From Kluyvera georgiana ATCC 51603 (GTDB lineage Bacteria > Pseudomonadota > Gammaproteobacteria > Enterobacterales > Enterobacteriaceae): a stretch of DNA of 64,000 nucleotides. Made by a program: the position numbers and the translations under genes. Position 1 is the stretch's first letter. The number at the start of each line of letters is the position of its first letter. The notes under the pieces are model-generated. The model was not told where the DNA came from and did not search any database. It saw nothing but the letters and a program-made list of their open reading frames with translations. The DNA lies in NCBI RefSeq assembly GCF_001654985.1, contig NZ_LXEU01000049.1, positions 1-64,000 of the forward strand. The letters run 5' to 3'. Shown here in pieces: positions 34,651 to 43,633 of this stretch.

Positions 34651-35496
34651 TTACTTACCGGCTTCCGGATGGGTGTCGAACGCCGCCATCACCGCCGCCA
34701 GTTCGCTAACGCTAAAGCCATATTTCGCATCGGTGACGCCAAGTCCAAAGCGAGTTTGTAGCGCTTCATACAGCGCGGGCACGTCCGGGAAATCCACCTT
34801 CTCAATCACGTGGTTTTTATCCCAGTGGGTAAAGTGAAAGTTGGTTAACGTCATCTTGCCGCCGTCCGGCAGATGGCGGCACATCAGCAGGTGATGACGG
34901 AAATGCGACTGCGGCCAGTGCGCCGACCAGAAGTTGCCCATCACATAGTCAGAAGCGTACTGACGGCCCAAATCGAAGTGGTACATCGACTGCCAGTGGT
35001 CGTGATGGCTGTATTGCAGGATCCACTCCTGATTTTCATACAGCAAACGGTAATCACCGTGCGGGGTCGATTGCATAATATCCGCCAGCAACTTGATCGG
35101 CGCGGTCAGCGTCTGGCCGCCAAAACCAACGTCGGCAATCCAGCGCTCGCCGTCGACCTCGACCAGCAGCAGGCGATGAGTACGCGGCGGCATCTGCGGC
35201 GGATGCGCCAGCACAACCCGCCCCAGCAGGCTACGCACGTGGAAGCCAATCTCCCGCAGGACGCGCTCAAACAGGCCATTCTGTTCAAAGCAGTAGCCGC
35301 CACGACGCGCGTGAACCAGCTTATCTTCCAGCGCCTGGTCATCAAGATGCATCTCTCGCGGCAGCAGAACATCGAGGTTCTCAAAGGGAATCGCGCTGTT
35401 GTGATGGATATGTAAACTACGCAGCGTCTCAAGTGAGACATTCGGTGTGCCCGTCCAACCCAGACGAGCAAAATAGGCGTTTAAAAAAGGGGTCAT
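34651..35496 (-). CDS. nhoA: Arylamine N-acetyltransferase
   Basis: A 281-residue cytoplasmic enzyme, the same length as E. coli NhoA, transferring acetyl from acetyl-CoA to arylamines and N-hydroxyarylamines. The catalytic triad is visible: Cys in ARRGGYCFEQNGLF (about residue 69), His in RTHRLLLVEV (about 107) and Asp in WIADVGFGGQTL (about 122). The start at 35496 (MTPFLNAYFARLG) was chosen to match E. coli; five extra codons lie upstream. In E. coli its neighbours are yddE and yddH; here an ABC importer operon is inserted between nhoA and yddH. Confidence 0.93.
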   Translation of the reverse strand: MTPFLNAYFARLGWTGTPNVSLETLRSLHIHHNSAIPFENLDVLLPREMHLDDQALEDKLVHARRGGYCFEQNGLFERVLREIGFHVRSLLGRVVLAHPPQMPPRTHRLLLVEVDGERWIADVGFGGQTLTAPIKLLADIMQSTPHGDYRLLYENQEWILQYSHHDHWQSMYHFDLGRQYASDYVMGNFWSAHWPQSHFRHHLLMCRHLPDGGKMTLTNFHFTHWDKNHVIEKVDFPDVPALYEALQTRFGLGVTDAKYGFSVSELAAVMAAFDTHPEAGK

Positions 35497-35576
35497 CAAT
35501 GGCTCCAGCATGAGGTTTCCGTTCTTTTATAGCCTATTTTGCGCCGCAGATTGACTGTTTTGTGCGATCGATTGAG

Positions 35577-37229
35577 CTAGCGTATATTGCGCTGCATCAA
35601 CGCCAGCGCGCCGAGCATCAGCGCCAGACCGACGCACAGTGTCAGGCTTGCCATCGCCATCCCCTGCCCGACGGAACCCTGCTCAAACTGCCGCCAGATA
35701 AACACCGCCACGGTCTGGGTGCCAGCCGGCGCCAGCAACAACGACGTCACCAGCTCGCGAGAGGCGATGGCAAACACCATCAGCATCGCCGCCAGCAGCG
35801 CCGGGAACACCAGCGGCAGCACAATCAGGCGTAGCGCCTGCCATGGCGACGCGCCGTGCACCCGCGCAGCGGGTTCCAGGTTGCCACCCAACTGACGCAG
35901 CGCGCTGCTGACGTAACGCACCGGCCACGGCAGCAGCAGACAGCAATAGGACAGCAGCAGCATAAACCACGTGTTATACGGTGAAACCGGCCAGAACGGC
36001 TGGTTCCACAGCAGGATCAGCCCTACGCCAACCACAACGCCCGGTAACGCGGCGGGCATCAACGACAGCGCGTCAATCAGCGCGCTACCTTTGATTTTTT
36101 GCACCAGTACCAGCCACGCCGCCGCCAGCCCCAGCAGGCCGACGATCAGCGCAGAGGCCAGCGCCAGCGACAGACTGGTGCCCAGCGCCGACAGCGCATC
36201 GCCTTGCTGAGCAAACAGCGCGCTAAAATGTCTGAGCGTAAGGTTGCCCGTATTCACGCCGCTGGAGAGCGTTCCCATCAGACTGGTGAGTATCATCGAC
36301 ACGCCGGGCAGGACAACCGCCAGCCCGCCCACGCAGGCCATCAGCGCCAGCGCAGGCATGCGCATCCAGCCCAGCGCCGCTCCGCGGTTCTCTGCGGGTT
36401 TGCCGGTCACGCTGGTCACCTCGGTGCTGCCGGTTAACCGCTTTTGCAGCCACCAGGCCAGCAGCGCGACCACGACCAGCAGAATAGACAGCCAGGAAGC
36501 ACCGGTTAAATCAATCGGCCAGTCGGCGAGCTTTTTCTCGATCCCGACGGTCAGCATCACCACACCCGCCCGCGAACCTAACGCCGCCGGTACGCCATAC
36601 TCTTCAATCGCCAGGGTGAACGCCAGCAGCATTCCTGCCGCCAGCGCCGGTGAGAGCATCGGTAGCGTCACGTGCCAGAAGGCCTGCCAGCCGTTAGCCC
36701 CGTGCACGCGCGCCACGGTAGCCAGCCGCTGGCCGCTCGCCAACAGGCTGCGGGAAACGGCGAAATAAACCACCGGGAAGATATTGAGCGTCATCACCAA
36801 CACGATGCCCAGCCGGCTGAATAACAGATCGTTAAGATCCCAGCCGGTCAGCTGTTGCAGGTAGCCGTTGTGCTGAAGCACCAGCATCCACGACAGCGCG
36901 GCAATGTACGGCGGCGTGAGAAACGGGATCAGAAACACGATATCCCACAGTCTGGGCAGCGGTAGGTTAAAGAGCCCACGCAGTACGCCGAGCGGCAGGC
37001 CGAGTATCACGCTCGCCAGCGCAACGCCGCAGGCAATCCACAGCGTACCGCCCAGCATCGGCATAAGCTGCGGATCGTCAAGTAACGCCATTAACCCGCT
37101 GAACGGCGCGCGTAGCGAACCTGCACTGAACTGCGGGAATATGGCCTGTAAAAGAATAAATAACAGCGGTAGCGCCACCAGCCCCACCAGAGCGGCGAGC
37201 GTGGCGCAGGCGATCATGTGTTTTTTCAC
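35577..37229 (-). CDS. Fe3+-type ABC importer, duplicated permease
   Basis: A 550-residue inner-membrane protein with about 12 helices, two tandem BPD permease domains as in FbpB and ThiP. Each half has an EAA-type loop that docks the ATPase: ATVARVHGANGWQAFWHVTLP (about residues 185-205) and EPAARVHGASPWQALRLIVLP (about 470-490). It is the third gene of an ATPase-binding protein-permease operon read on the minus strand. Such importers take up Fe3+, thiamine, phosphonates or sugar phosphates; which one here is unknown. Confidence 0.8.
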   Translation of the reverse strand: MKKHMIACATLAALVGLVALPLLFILLQAIFPQFSAGSLRAPFSGLMALLDDPQLMPMLGGTLWIACGVALASVILGLPLGVLRGLFNLPLPRLWDIVFLIPFLTPPYIAALSWMLVLQHNGYLQQLTGWDLNDLLFSRLGIVLVMTLNIFPVVYFAVSRSLLASGQRLATVARVHGANGWQAFWHVTLPMLSPALAAGMLLAFTLAIEEYGVPAALGSRAGVVMLTVGIEKKLADWPIDLTGASWLSILLVVVALLAWWLQKRLTGSTEVTSVTGKPAENRGAALGWMRMPALALMACVGGLAVVLPGVSMILTSLMGTLSSGVNTGNLTLRHFSALFAQQGDALSALGTSLSLALASALIVGLLGLAAAWLVLVQKIKGSALIDALSLMPAALPGVVVGVGLILLWNQPFWPVSPYNTWFMLLLSYCCLLLPWPVRYVSSALRQLGGNLEPAARVHGASPWQALRLIVLPLVFPALLAAMLMVFAIASRELVTSLLLAPAGTQTVAVFIWRQFEQGSVGQGMAMASLTLCVGLALMLGALALMQRNIR

Positions 37230-37255
37230 CCGAAGATCCTTGAGGGAGAAGCCAA

Positions 37256-37285
37256 TCCCCGGCGTCGGCTACGCCTCGGCCGGGC
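37256..37285. repeat. REP-like repeat between importer genes
   Basis: Inverted repeat CCCCGGCGTCGGCT with CTCGGCCGGG in the 64-base gap between binding protein and permease genes. It may set the mRNA ratio in the operon by stabilising the upstream message. Confidence 0.55.
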
Positions 37286-37293
37286 AACGAGCG

Positions 37294-38253
37294 TTATTGA
37301 CCGAACAGCGTGCTAAAGCGGGCCAGAACGGCGCTACGCTCGCTGCTGCCGTCGCTGGTGGTAGGCAGTACTTTCAGTTCGCCAAGCAGCGGACGTTTTG
37401 CCGCCACATCGCTGCGGGCGGGCATCAACCAGGCGTCGGCAACCATCGTCTGGCCTTCCGGCGACAGCACGTAGTCGACAAAGGCTTTAGCGTCATCGGC
37501 GTGCTGCGTGGTTTTGAGGATCATCATCGGGCGCGGCGCAATCACCGTGCCGCTGGCCGGGAAGATCACCTTCAGCGACTCTCCCTGCGCGATATTGCCG
37601 TAAGAGACATAGTCCACCGCGCCAAATACCGCCGCTTTCGCCCCCTGCATCACCGGCGTCACCGCTTGGGCATTGGGGCCACTCACCACCATACCGTTAT
37701 TTTTCAACGCTTCGAACAGCGCCCAGGCTTTATCGCCCATGCCGTTTTGCAACCCGATCAGCAAATCCAGCGACGCGCCGGAAAGCGCCGGGTCGGGCGT
37801 GGTGACCTTATCTTTAAAGGACGCGTCGGTGAGATCGCGCCACTCTTTGGGTTCCGGTGTGCCGCTTTTGCTATTCCAGACGATCCCCAGCGCGGAAATC
37901 CCCTGCGCCACGTAATCGGTCGATTTCAACGTGGGAGGAACTTTATCGGCATTACCGCTCTGGTAAGGCAACAGCCAGCCACGCTGATGCAGGTCTTCCG
38001 CCGTATCCCACGAAGCGGAGATCAGCACATCCGCCTGCGGATTGGCCTGCTCGGCTTCTAGCCGCGCCATCACTTTGCCGGTAGTGGCCTGAAAAATATT
38101 CACCTTCACCCCGGTTTTCTTTTCAAAACCGCTGGCCAGACTTTTCGCCAGCGCCCCCGGCCCGGCCGTATACACGGTCAGCGCATGGGCGCTGGACACC
38201 ATAGAAGCAGATAACATCATCGCTAGCGCAACACCTTTTGGACTGGTTTTCAT
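37294..38253 (-). CDS. ABC importer periplasmic binding protein, FbpA-like
   Basis: A 319-residue secreted protein with a Sec signal peptide of about 26 residues (VALAMMLSASMVSSAHA). The mature protein starts LTVYTAGPGALAKSLASGFEKKTG, typical of the class II binding-protein family that includes FbpA/AfuA Fe3+ binders and phosphonate binders. The tyrosine pair that binds Fe3+ in FbpA is not clearly present near the C-terminus (I see YVSYGN around residue 205), so the ligand may not be iron. The start at 38253 overlaps the ATPase stop (ATGA). Next gene is the permease. Confidence 0.8.
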   Translation of the reverse strand: MKTSPKGVALAMMLSASMVSSAHALTVYTAGPGALAKSLASGFEKKTGVKVNIFQATTGKVMARLEAEQANPQADVLISASWDTAEDLHQRGWLLPYQSGNADKVPPTLKSTDYVAQGISALGIVWNSKSGTPEPKEWRDLTDASFKDKVTTPDPALSGASLDLLIGLQNGMGDKAWALFEALKNNGMVVSGPNAQAVTPVMQGAKAAVFGAVDYVSYGNIAQGESLKVIFPASGTVIAPRPMMILKTTQHADDAKAFVDYVLSPEGQTMVADAWLMPARSDVAAKRPLLGELKVLPTTSDGSSERSAVLARFSTLFGQ

Positions 38254-38951
38254 ACAAGTTCCCCTGAAGTAGAAGCAGCGGTGCGGACGGCGGCAATGCT
38301 GCCCGCAGAAAGATGCACAATGCGGTCTGCCAGCAGTTCGGCCTCGCGGCGATCGTGGGTGACGTAAACAGCGGTAATCGCCAGCTGGCGCAACAGGCGG
38401 CTCATTTCCATACACAGCGACTCGCGCAGTTCGCTGTCGAGGTTAGAGAGCGGCTCGTCGAACAGCAGTACGCGGGGTTCGGCGACGATCGCCCGCGCCA
38501 GCGCCACCCGCTGCTGCTGGCCGCCGGACAGCCCGGAGGGTTTACGTTCACCGAAGCCGGAAAGCCCGACCATCGCCAATGCGTCGTTGACTCGCCGCTG
38601 CCGTTCGTCGCGGGGGACATGGCGCATACGCAGCGGAAAAGCGACGTTCTGCGCCGCCGTCATATGCGGCCACAGGGCGTAGTCCTGGAACACCATGCCA
38701 ATGTCGCGCTGTTCAGGCGGCAAACCCCAGCCTGGCCTGGCGACGAGACGATCGCCGAAGTGAATATCGCCCGCTGCCGGAACGGTCAGCCCCGCCAGCA
38801 GCCGCAGCAGCGTGCTTTTACCGCAGCCGGACGGCCCCAGTAGCGCGACAATGCTGCCGGCATCGATATGCAGATTGATATGATTGAGCACGGTGGTGGC
38901 ACCGAAAGCGAAGGAAACGCCGTCGAGCCGAATGCTGGTCAGCGCGCGCAT
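38250..38951 (-). CDS. ABC importer ATPase
   Basis: A 233-residue ATPase of the FbpC/PotA type. Walker A LLGPSGCGKSTLLRLL (about residue 34), signature LSGGQQQRVALARAI, Walker B RVLLFDEPLSNLDS and the switch YVTHDRREA are all present. It lacks the C-terminal TOBE-type extension of longer FbpC proteins. First gene of the importer operon; it is on the opposite strand to yddH, with which it shares about 210 bases of upstream sequence. Start at 38951 (MRALTSIRLDGVSF). Confidence 0.82.
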   Translation of the reverse strand: MRALTSIRLDGVSFAFGATTVLNHINLHIDAGSIVALLGPSGCGKSTLLRLLAGLTVPAAGDIHFGDRLVARPGWGLPPEQRDIGMVFQDYALWPHMTAAQNVAFPLRMRHVPRDERQRRVNDALAMVGLSGFGERKPSGLSGGQQQRVALARAIVAEPRVLLFDEPLSNLDSELRESLCMEMSRLLRQLAITAVYVTHDRREAELLADRIVHLSAGSIAAVRTAASTSGELV

Positions 38952-39165
38952 TATCGCCCTCCCCATTGGGAAAACGATGCTCTACCCGCGGTCAATGCCC
39001 GCCGGGCCGCGCTCACCTGCATGAACATCAGGGGAGCAAACATAATGTGTATCCTCTTTGGGACTTAGTGCGGGCGACTATAGGCAGCGAAGATGACGCA
39101 TTGATTACGCTTTTATGGCAATTTAGTGTGTTAGCCAGCATCCGCCCTGTTTATGAGGAACCTCT

Positions 39166-39750
39166 ATGAGCCGTTTTCGCCCCGTCGAACTTCACCACGC
39201 CAGCCGTTTGCTTAACCATGGCCCAACCATTCTGATAACCAGCTATGACGATGAAACGAAGCGCCGCAACGTGATGGCCGCGGCCTGGTCGATGCCGGTG
39301 GAATTCGAACCGCCGCGCATCGCCATCGTGGTGGATAAAAATGCCTGGTCGCGGGAAATTATTGAACGTAACGGTACCTTTGGCATCGTGGTGCCGGGCG
39401 TTGCCGCCGCCAACTGGACCTATGCGGTTGGCAGCATCAGCGGGCGCGAAGAGGATAAGTTCAATGCCTACGGCATTCCGGTGATTAACGGACCGGTGCT
39501 GGGCTTGCCAGTGGTGGAAGAAAAATGCCTGGCATGGATGGAGTGCCGACTGCTGCCCGCCACCGCGGCGGCATCACACTATGACACCCTGTTTGGCGAA
39601 GTGGTTTCCGCTGCTGCCGATGAACGGGCGTTCGTCGCCGGTCGTTGGCAGTTCGACGATGATAAGCGCAATACGCTACATCATCTTGGTGCAGGCACCT
39701 TTGTCGCCAGTGGTAAACAGATCCGCGTGCCGCTCATTGACGCGCAATAA
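39166..39750 (+). CDS. yddH: Flavin reductase-like protein YddH
   Basis: A 194-residue soluble protein of the flavin-reductase-like FMN-binding split-barrel family, matching E. coli YddH (about 189 residues) from MSRFRPVELHHASRLLNHGP on. FMN-binding segments NVMAAAWSMPVEFEPPRIAI and WSREIIERNGTFGIVVPG are visible. Family members reduce or bind FMN; the actual substrate of YddH is not known. The C-terminus is a few residues longer. It is followed by a long terminator-like hairpin. Confidence 0.85.
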   Translation: MSRFRPVELHHASRLLNHGPTILITSYDDETKRRNVMAAAWSMPVEFEPPRIAIVVDKNAWSREIIERNGTFGIVVPGVAAANWTYAVGSISGREEDKFNAYGIPVINGPVLGLPVVEEKCLAWMECRLLPATAAASHYDTLFGEVVSAAADERAFVAGRWQFDDDKRNTLHHLGAGTFVASGKQIRVPLIDAQ

Positions 39751-39760
39751 GGTCTTTTTT

Positions 39761-39793
39761 GAAGACTGCGCAAAAAATTTGTGCAGTCTTCTT
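39761..39793 (+). terminator. Hairpin after yddH
   Basis: GAAGACTGC pairs exactly with GCAGTCTTC around a 13-base loop, with only TTAG following. It is 10 bases after the yddH stop; the T-run is weak, so it may stall or protect the 3' end rather than fully terminate. Confidence 0.6.
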
Positions 39794-40002
39794 AGCAGGA
39801 ATGAAACACCGCTCCAACAACTCTTTGTTTTATCAACAATTCCCTCCTCTATTTCGCGCAAAAAAATGTCTGCGTAGACCAATAAAATATCGGCAATGCT
39901 CACAGAATATGAACGCAAAATTTTTTCGTATTGCGCATATGAAATGCGTAGTGATTTAATCCTTATTGCCAAATCTTCTTTACACGTAGACTGAGAATAA
40001 AA

Positions 40003-41085
40003 ATGGAAAAGCGTTCACTGAATAAAAATATTGATTTACTCCTGCGCGGTTTTACTGAATTAAAAGATAACGGGCGTTTTAATGAACCCAATCTTGACGG
40101 TAGCGCCGGAGATTATATTTCATTCTCCAGCTGGGAATGGCCGCAGGGCGTTGGGCTATTTGGACTGGTACGTTTATGGGAAAACACAAAGTCTGATGAT
40201 CTATATCAAATTATCGATCAGTGGTTTCAGGGAAATATCGAAAAAGGTCTGCCGAGCCTCAACGTAAATACCACCGCGCCGATGCTGCCCCTCTCGCTGT
40301 TCTGGTCCCATCACCGTCAGCCGCACTACCAGCAGGTGCTGGATAACTGGGCAAACCGCGTAATGACTGAACTCCCGCGGACGCCGGAACAAGGTTTCCA
40401 GCATGTGGTTTCCGACGGTATTAACGAAATGGAGATCTGGGACGACACGCTGTTTATGGTGGTGCTGTTCCTCGCACACTACGGTACGGTTTCCGGGCGT
40501 CAGGAGCTGGTTGATGAGGCGGTGCGTCAGTTCCTGCTGCATGCGCGCTATCTTAACGATCCGCAAACCGGTTTGTGGTACCACGGCTGGAGCTTTGTTG
40601 AGAACAGCAACTTTGCCAAAGCCCGCTGGGCGCGCGGCAACGCGTGGATTACCGTTGGCATCCTTGAACTGCTGGAGCTGGCCGACGTGGGCGCAGGCGT
40701 GCGCGAATACCTGATTGAATGCCTGAAGAAACAGGTGAATACCCTTATCGATCTGCAGACGGATAACGGCGCCTGGCACACCCTGCTGGACCATCCAGAT
40801 TCTTATATCGAAATCTCCGCGACCGCCGGTTTTGGCTACGGCTTATTAAAAGGTGCGCGCCTGGGAATTGGCGACGTTCGCTGGTTAGAAGCGGGAATGA
40901 AAGCGCTGGCAATTGTTCAGGATAATATTGATGCCGAAGGAACCGTACATAATGTTTCTTATGGCACGCGAATGGGGCGAACCCTGCAATTTTATAAAGA
41001 CATTCCATTACAACCAACAGGCTATGGGCAAGCGTTGGCAATATTATGCCTGAGTGAAGGTTTGCGCCTGGCGGATAACAAATAA
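40003..41085 (+). CDS. GH105 unsaturated rhamnogalacturonyl hydrolase
   Basis: A 360-residue cytoplasmic glycoside hydrolase of family GH105 (GH88/105 clan, YteR-like, six-hairpin toroid). It removes the unsaturated galacturonyl residue left by rhamnogalacturonan lyases. Markers are SSWEWPQGVGLFGLVRLW, MEIWDDTLFMVVLFLAHYG with the catalytic Asp, and GLWYHGWSF followed by ARWARGNAWITVGI. No signal peptide, so the substrate must be imported by the locus transporters. A purine-rich GAGAATAAAA precedes the start. First gene of a three-gene operon. Confidence 0.85.
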   Translation: MEKRSLNKNIDLLLRGFTELKDNGRFNEPNLDGSAGDYISFSSWEWPQGVGLFGLVRLWENTKSDDLYQIIDQWFQGNIEKGLPSLNVNTTAPMLPLSLFWSHHRQPHYQQVLDNWANRVMTELPRTPEQGFQHVVSDGINEMEIWDDTLFMVVLFLAHYGTVSGRQELVDEAVRQFLLHARYLNDPQTGLWYHGWSFVENSNFAKARWARGNAWITVGILELLELADVGAGVREYLIECLKKQVNTLIDLQTDNGAWHTLLDHPDSYIEISATAGFGYGLLKGARLGIGDVRWLEAGMKALAIVQDNIDAEGTVHNVSYGTRMGRTLQFYKDIPLQPTGYGQALAILCLSEGLRLADNK

Positions 41086-41113
41086 AATACGACTCTTCTC
41101 TTTGGGAGAAAAA

Positions 41114-43597
41114 ATGGCTATTGAATATAGTAATTTTAATTTAACGGCGGGTAACGCCGTGCGCTACTGGCAGCTATCTGATATTACAAGTTTGCGCTAT
41201 GACACGGTGGATTCGCCAATGGCTGGCGAAATGGATCCGTTTTTCTTTTTAAGCAAACATAAAAACTTTATTCCTCACACCTACCCGTGCCGCGATGATT
41301 TTCGCCAGCACTTTGCCGAGAAAAAGCCGCAGCCGTTCGCCAGCGCAAGCTATACGCGCTGGTGGTTCCCGTTTGCCTCTGACAGAGTCGACCTCTCGGG
41401 CTTTTGGTTCCGACCTACCCGCGTCGGCGCCTGGGCCAGAACGCAGCTCGACTGCCCACAGGCGGGTGAGTATCGTTTCCGTCTGGCGACCTGCGGCGGC
41501 GCATTGCTCAAGCTGAACGGCGAAGAAGTGCTCTGGATGGCAGATTATCAGCGCAACCTGGAAAATCAGCGCGAATTCACCCTTTCGCTGAAAGCGGGGA
41601 AAAATGAGCTGGAGCTGTGGTTCGATGACTTAGCCGAACGCGATATTCGCTTCTTCTTCCAGCTCGACTACCTTGCCGGCGAACCGCTGCAGGTCGCACT
41701 GGAAACCCCGCTGGTCGACGCACAGGTCAAAGAGATGGAGCAGCTGCTTGACGGCGTCTCCTTTGAGCATCCGGTGTATAACCGCGGCACCATTCGTCTG
41801 GTATTTCCTCAGCCGGCATCGACGGACTATGACCTGCACGTCAATGTGCTGGGCGATTTTATCTCTCTTGATGAACCGGTCGCGCTGAACAGCCGTCTGC
41901 CCGCCGGTGAGTCGCTGGTCGCCATTGCGGAAAGCGAAGACATCCCGGCGGACTTCCGTAATTTCCACATTACGCTGCAACGCGAAGGCTTCAGGATGAG
42001 CCGCACCCTCGGCGTCGAAATCTGCCACGCCGATCGCCAGACGGCAATCCCGCAAACCCAGGAAGCGCGCATTGCGGAAGCGTTGAACGTGGTTGCTCAG
42101 GAAGGTGAATACAGCAGCGTCAAAGCGCTGGCGCGCCTGGCCTGCGGCCTTAACGATGCGCAAACTCAGCAGATGCTGGATGGCGTTCTGCCGTCGGTAC
42201 TCGACTGCCATGATTGCGCTGACTTTACGCTGGTACCGCTGCTGTGGTGTCGCACCGTGTGGGGTGACAAGATCGATCCCGCGGTTCGCGGGCGCATCGA
42301 TGATGCCATTCTGCGCTTCCGTTACTGGATGGACGAACCGGGCAACGATGTTCAGTGGTACTTCTCTGAGAACCACGCGCTGCTGTTCCACACCGCCGCG
42401 CTGCTGGCAGGCAACCTCTTCCCGGATGCCATTTTCACCCGTTCCGGGCGCAGCGGTCGCGAACAGGCGGCGGCGGGTAAAGCTCGCGTCATCAGCTGGC
42501 TGGATCATTTCGAGCAGTGTGAAATGGCCGAATGGAACTCCGCGCCTTATTTCCCTATCGATCTAAAAGGGCTCACCGCGCTGGCCGCCCTGTCTGGCGA
42601 CGAACAAATAAGCCAACGCGCCATTGCGGCGATCGCGCGTTTGCTGGCACAGATTGCCCGTTCCGCTCACCAGGGATTCCTGACCGCCTCGCAGGGGCGT
42701 TCTTACGAACATACCCTTCGCGCCGGGCGCTCTCTGGAGCTGGCGGCGATATCACGTCTGCTCTGGGGTAAAGGCAACTACGGCTGTCGTTTCCATGTCC
42801 TACCGCAACTCGCCCTGCTGCTGCGCGATGGCCTGCTCACCCTACCGGTAGAACTGGCGGAGGTGGCCGCGTGGCAAAAAGAGAGCGCCATTGAGTGGTG
42901 CTTTGCTCAGGGGGCCAACCGGATTGCCAAGCTCTATCACTACAAAAACCGCCACGCGGCGATGGGCTCAATTGCCGGCTACCGCTGGGGAGAATGGGGT
43001 TATCAGGAGACGCCTTTCCATTTGCGTCTTGGCAACCAACCCGAAGCGCAGATCTGGATTAACCACCCCGGTGAAACCCTGCACGGCGGTTTCGGTCGCC
43101 CTTCTTACTGGGGTGGCTGCGGCACGCTGCCTCGCGTTCAGCAATATCGCGGGCTGGCCGTACTGACGTTCAATCTGCATGCCGATCAGCCGCCGTTTAC
43201 GCATGCATGGCTGCCGCAAAGCCAGTTCGATGAAGTCGCTATCAACGGCCAGCGCGCTGCCGTACGTAGCGGCGACGGCATGGCGCTACTGGTGGGCAAT
43301 CAGGCGTTCGAAACGGTGAATACGGGCCCAACCCGCGGCTGTGAAATTCGCCTTAACGGGCAACAAACCTGCTGGCTGGTTCGCATCAACGATCGGGTCG
43401 ACAGCACTCTGGATACTTTGAGCGCGCGCTTTAACGACCTGACCATGACGCAACATGACGACGGCAGTATCGAAGTCAACGATCCCCTGTACGGCACGGT
43501 GCGCTTCCTGGCCGATGGACGGGTGAGCGCCGAAGACCGCACGCTTGACCCACAGCAGTGGACCGTTGCAGGCAGTAGCAGTGAACTTCCTCTGTAA
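41114..43597 (+). CDS. Large toroid-fold polysaccharide-degradation protein
   Basis: An 827-residue soluble protein without a signal peptide. N-terminal residues 1-270 look like beta-sandwich modules. The middle (about residues 300-620) is predicted as an alpha/alpha toroid, including WYFSENHALLFHTAALLAG, FTRSGRSGREQ and a C-EMAEWNSAPYFPIDL segment, a pattern seen in heparinase II/III-like and related lyases. The C-terminal 200 residues are beta-rich. I do not know its exact family. A lyase or hydrolase acting on the same oligosaccharides as the GH105 product is the best guess. Start at 41114 follows GGGAGAAA. Confidence 0.6.
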   Translation: MAIEYSNFNLTAGNAVRYWQLSDITSLRYDTVDSPMAGEMDPFFFLSKHKNFIPHTYPCRDDFRQHFAEKKPQPFASASYTRWWFPFASDRVDLSGFWFRPTRVGAWARTQLDCPQAGEYRFRLATCGGALLKLNGEEVLWMADYQRNLENQREFTLSLKAGKNELELWFDDLAERDIRFFFQLDYLAGEPLQVALETPLVDAQVKEMEQLLDGVSFEHPVYNRGTIRLVFPQPASTDYDLHVNVLGDFISLDEPVALNSRLPAGESLVAIAESEDIPADFRNFHITLQREGFRMSRTLGVEICHADRQTAIPQTQEARIAEALNVVAQEGEYSSVKALARLACGLNDAQTQQMLDGVLPSVLDCHDCADFTLVPLLWCRTVWGDKIDPAVRGRIDDAILRFRYWMDEPGNDVQWYFSENHALLFHTAALLAGNLFPDAIFTRSGRSGREQAAAGKARVISWLDHFEQCEMAEWNSAPYFPIDLKGLTALAALSGDEQISQRAIAAIARLLAQIARSAHQGFLTASQGRSYEHTLRAGRSLELAAISRLLWGKGNYGCRFHVLPQLALLLRDGLLTLPVELAEVAAWQKESAIEWCFAQGANRIAKLYHYKNRHAAMGSIAGYRWGEWGYQETPFHLRLGNQPEAQIWINHPGETLHGGFGRPSYWGGCGTLPRVQQYRGLAVLTFNLHADQPPFTHAWLPQSQFDEVAINGQRAAVRSGDGMALLVGNQAFETVNTGPTRGCEIRLNGQQTCWLVRINDRVDSTLDTLSARFNDLTMTQHDDGSIEVNDPLYGTVRFLADGRVSAEDRTLDPQQWTVAGSSSELPL

Positions 43598-43602
43598 CCA
43601 AC

Positions 43603-43620
43603 GCCCGGCAGAGACCGGGC
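43603..43620 (+). other. Intercistronic hairpin
   Basis: GCCCGG pairs with CCGGGC around CAGAGA in the 36-base gap before the transporter gene. Likely an mRNA stability element inside the operon. Confidence 0.45.
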
Positions 43621-43633
43621 AAGGAAAATAATA

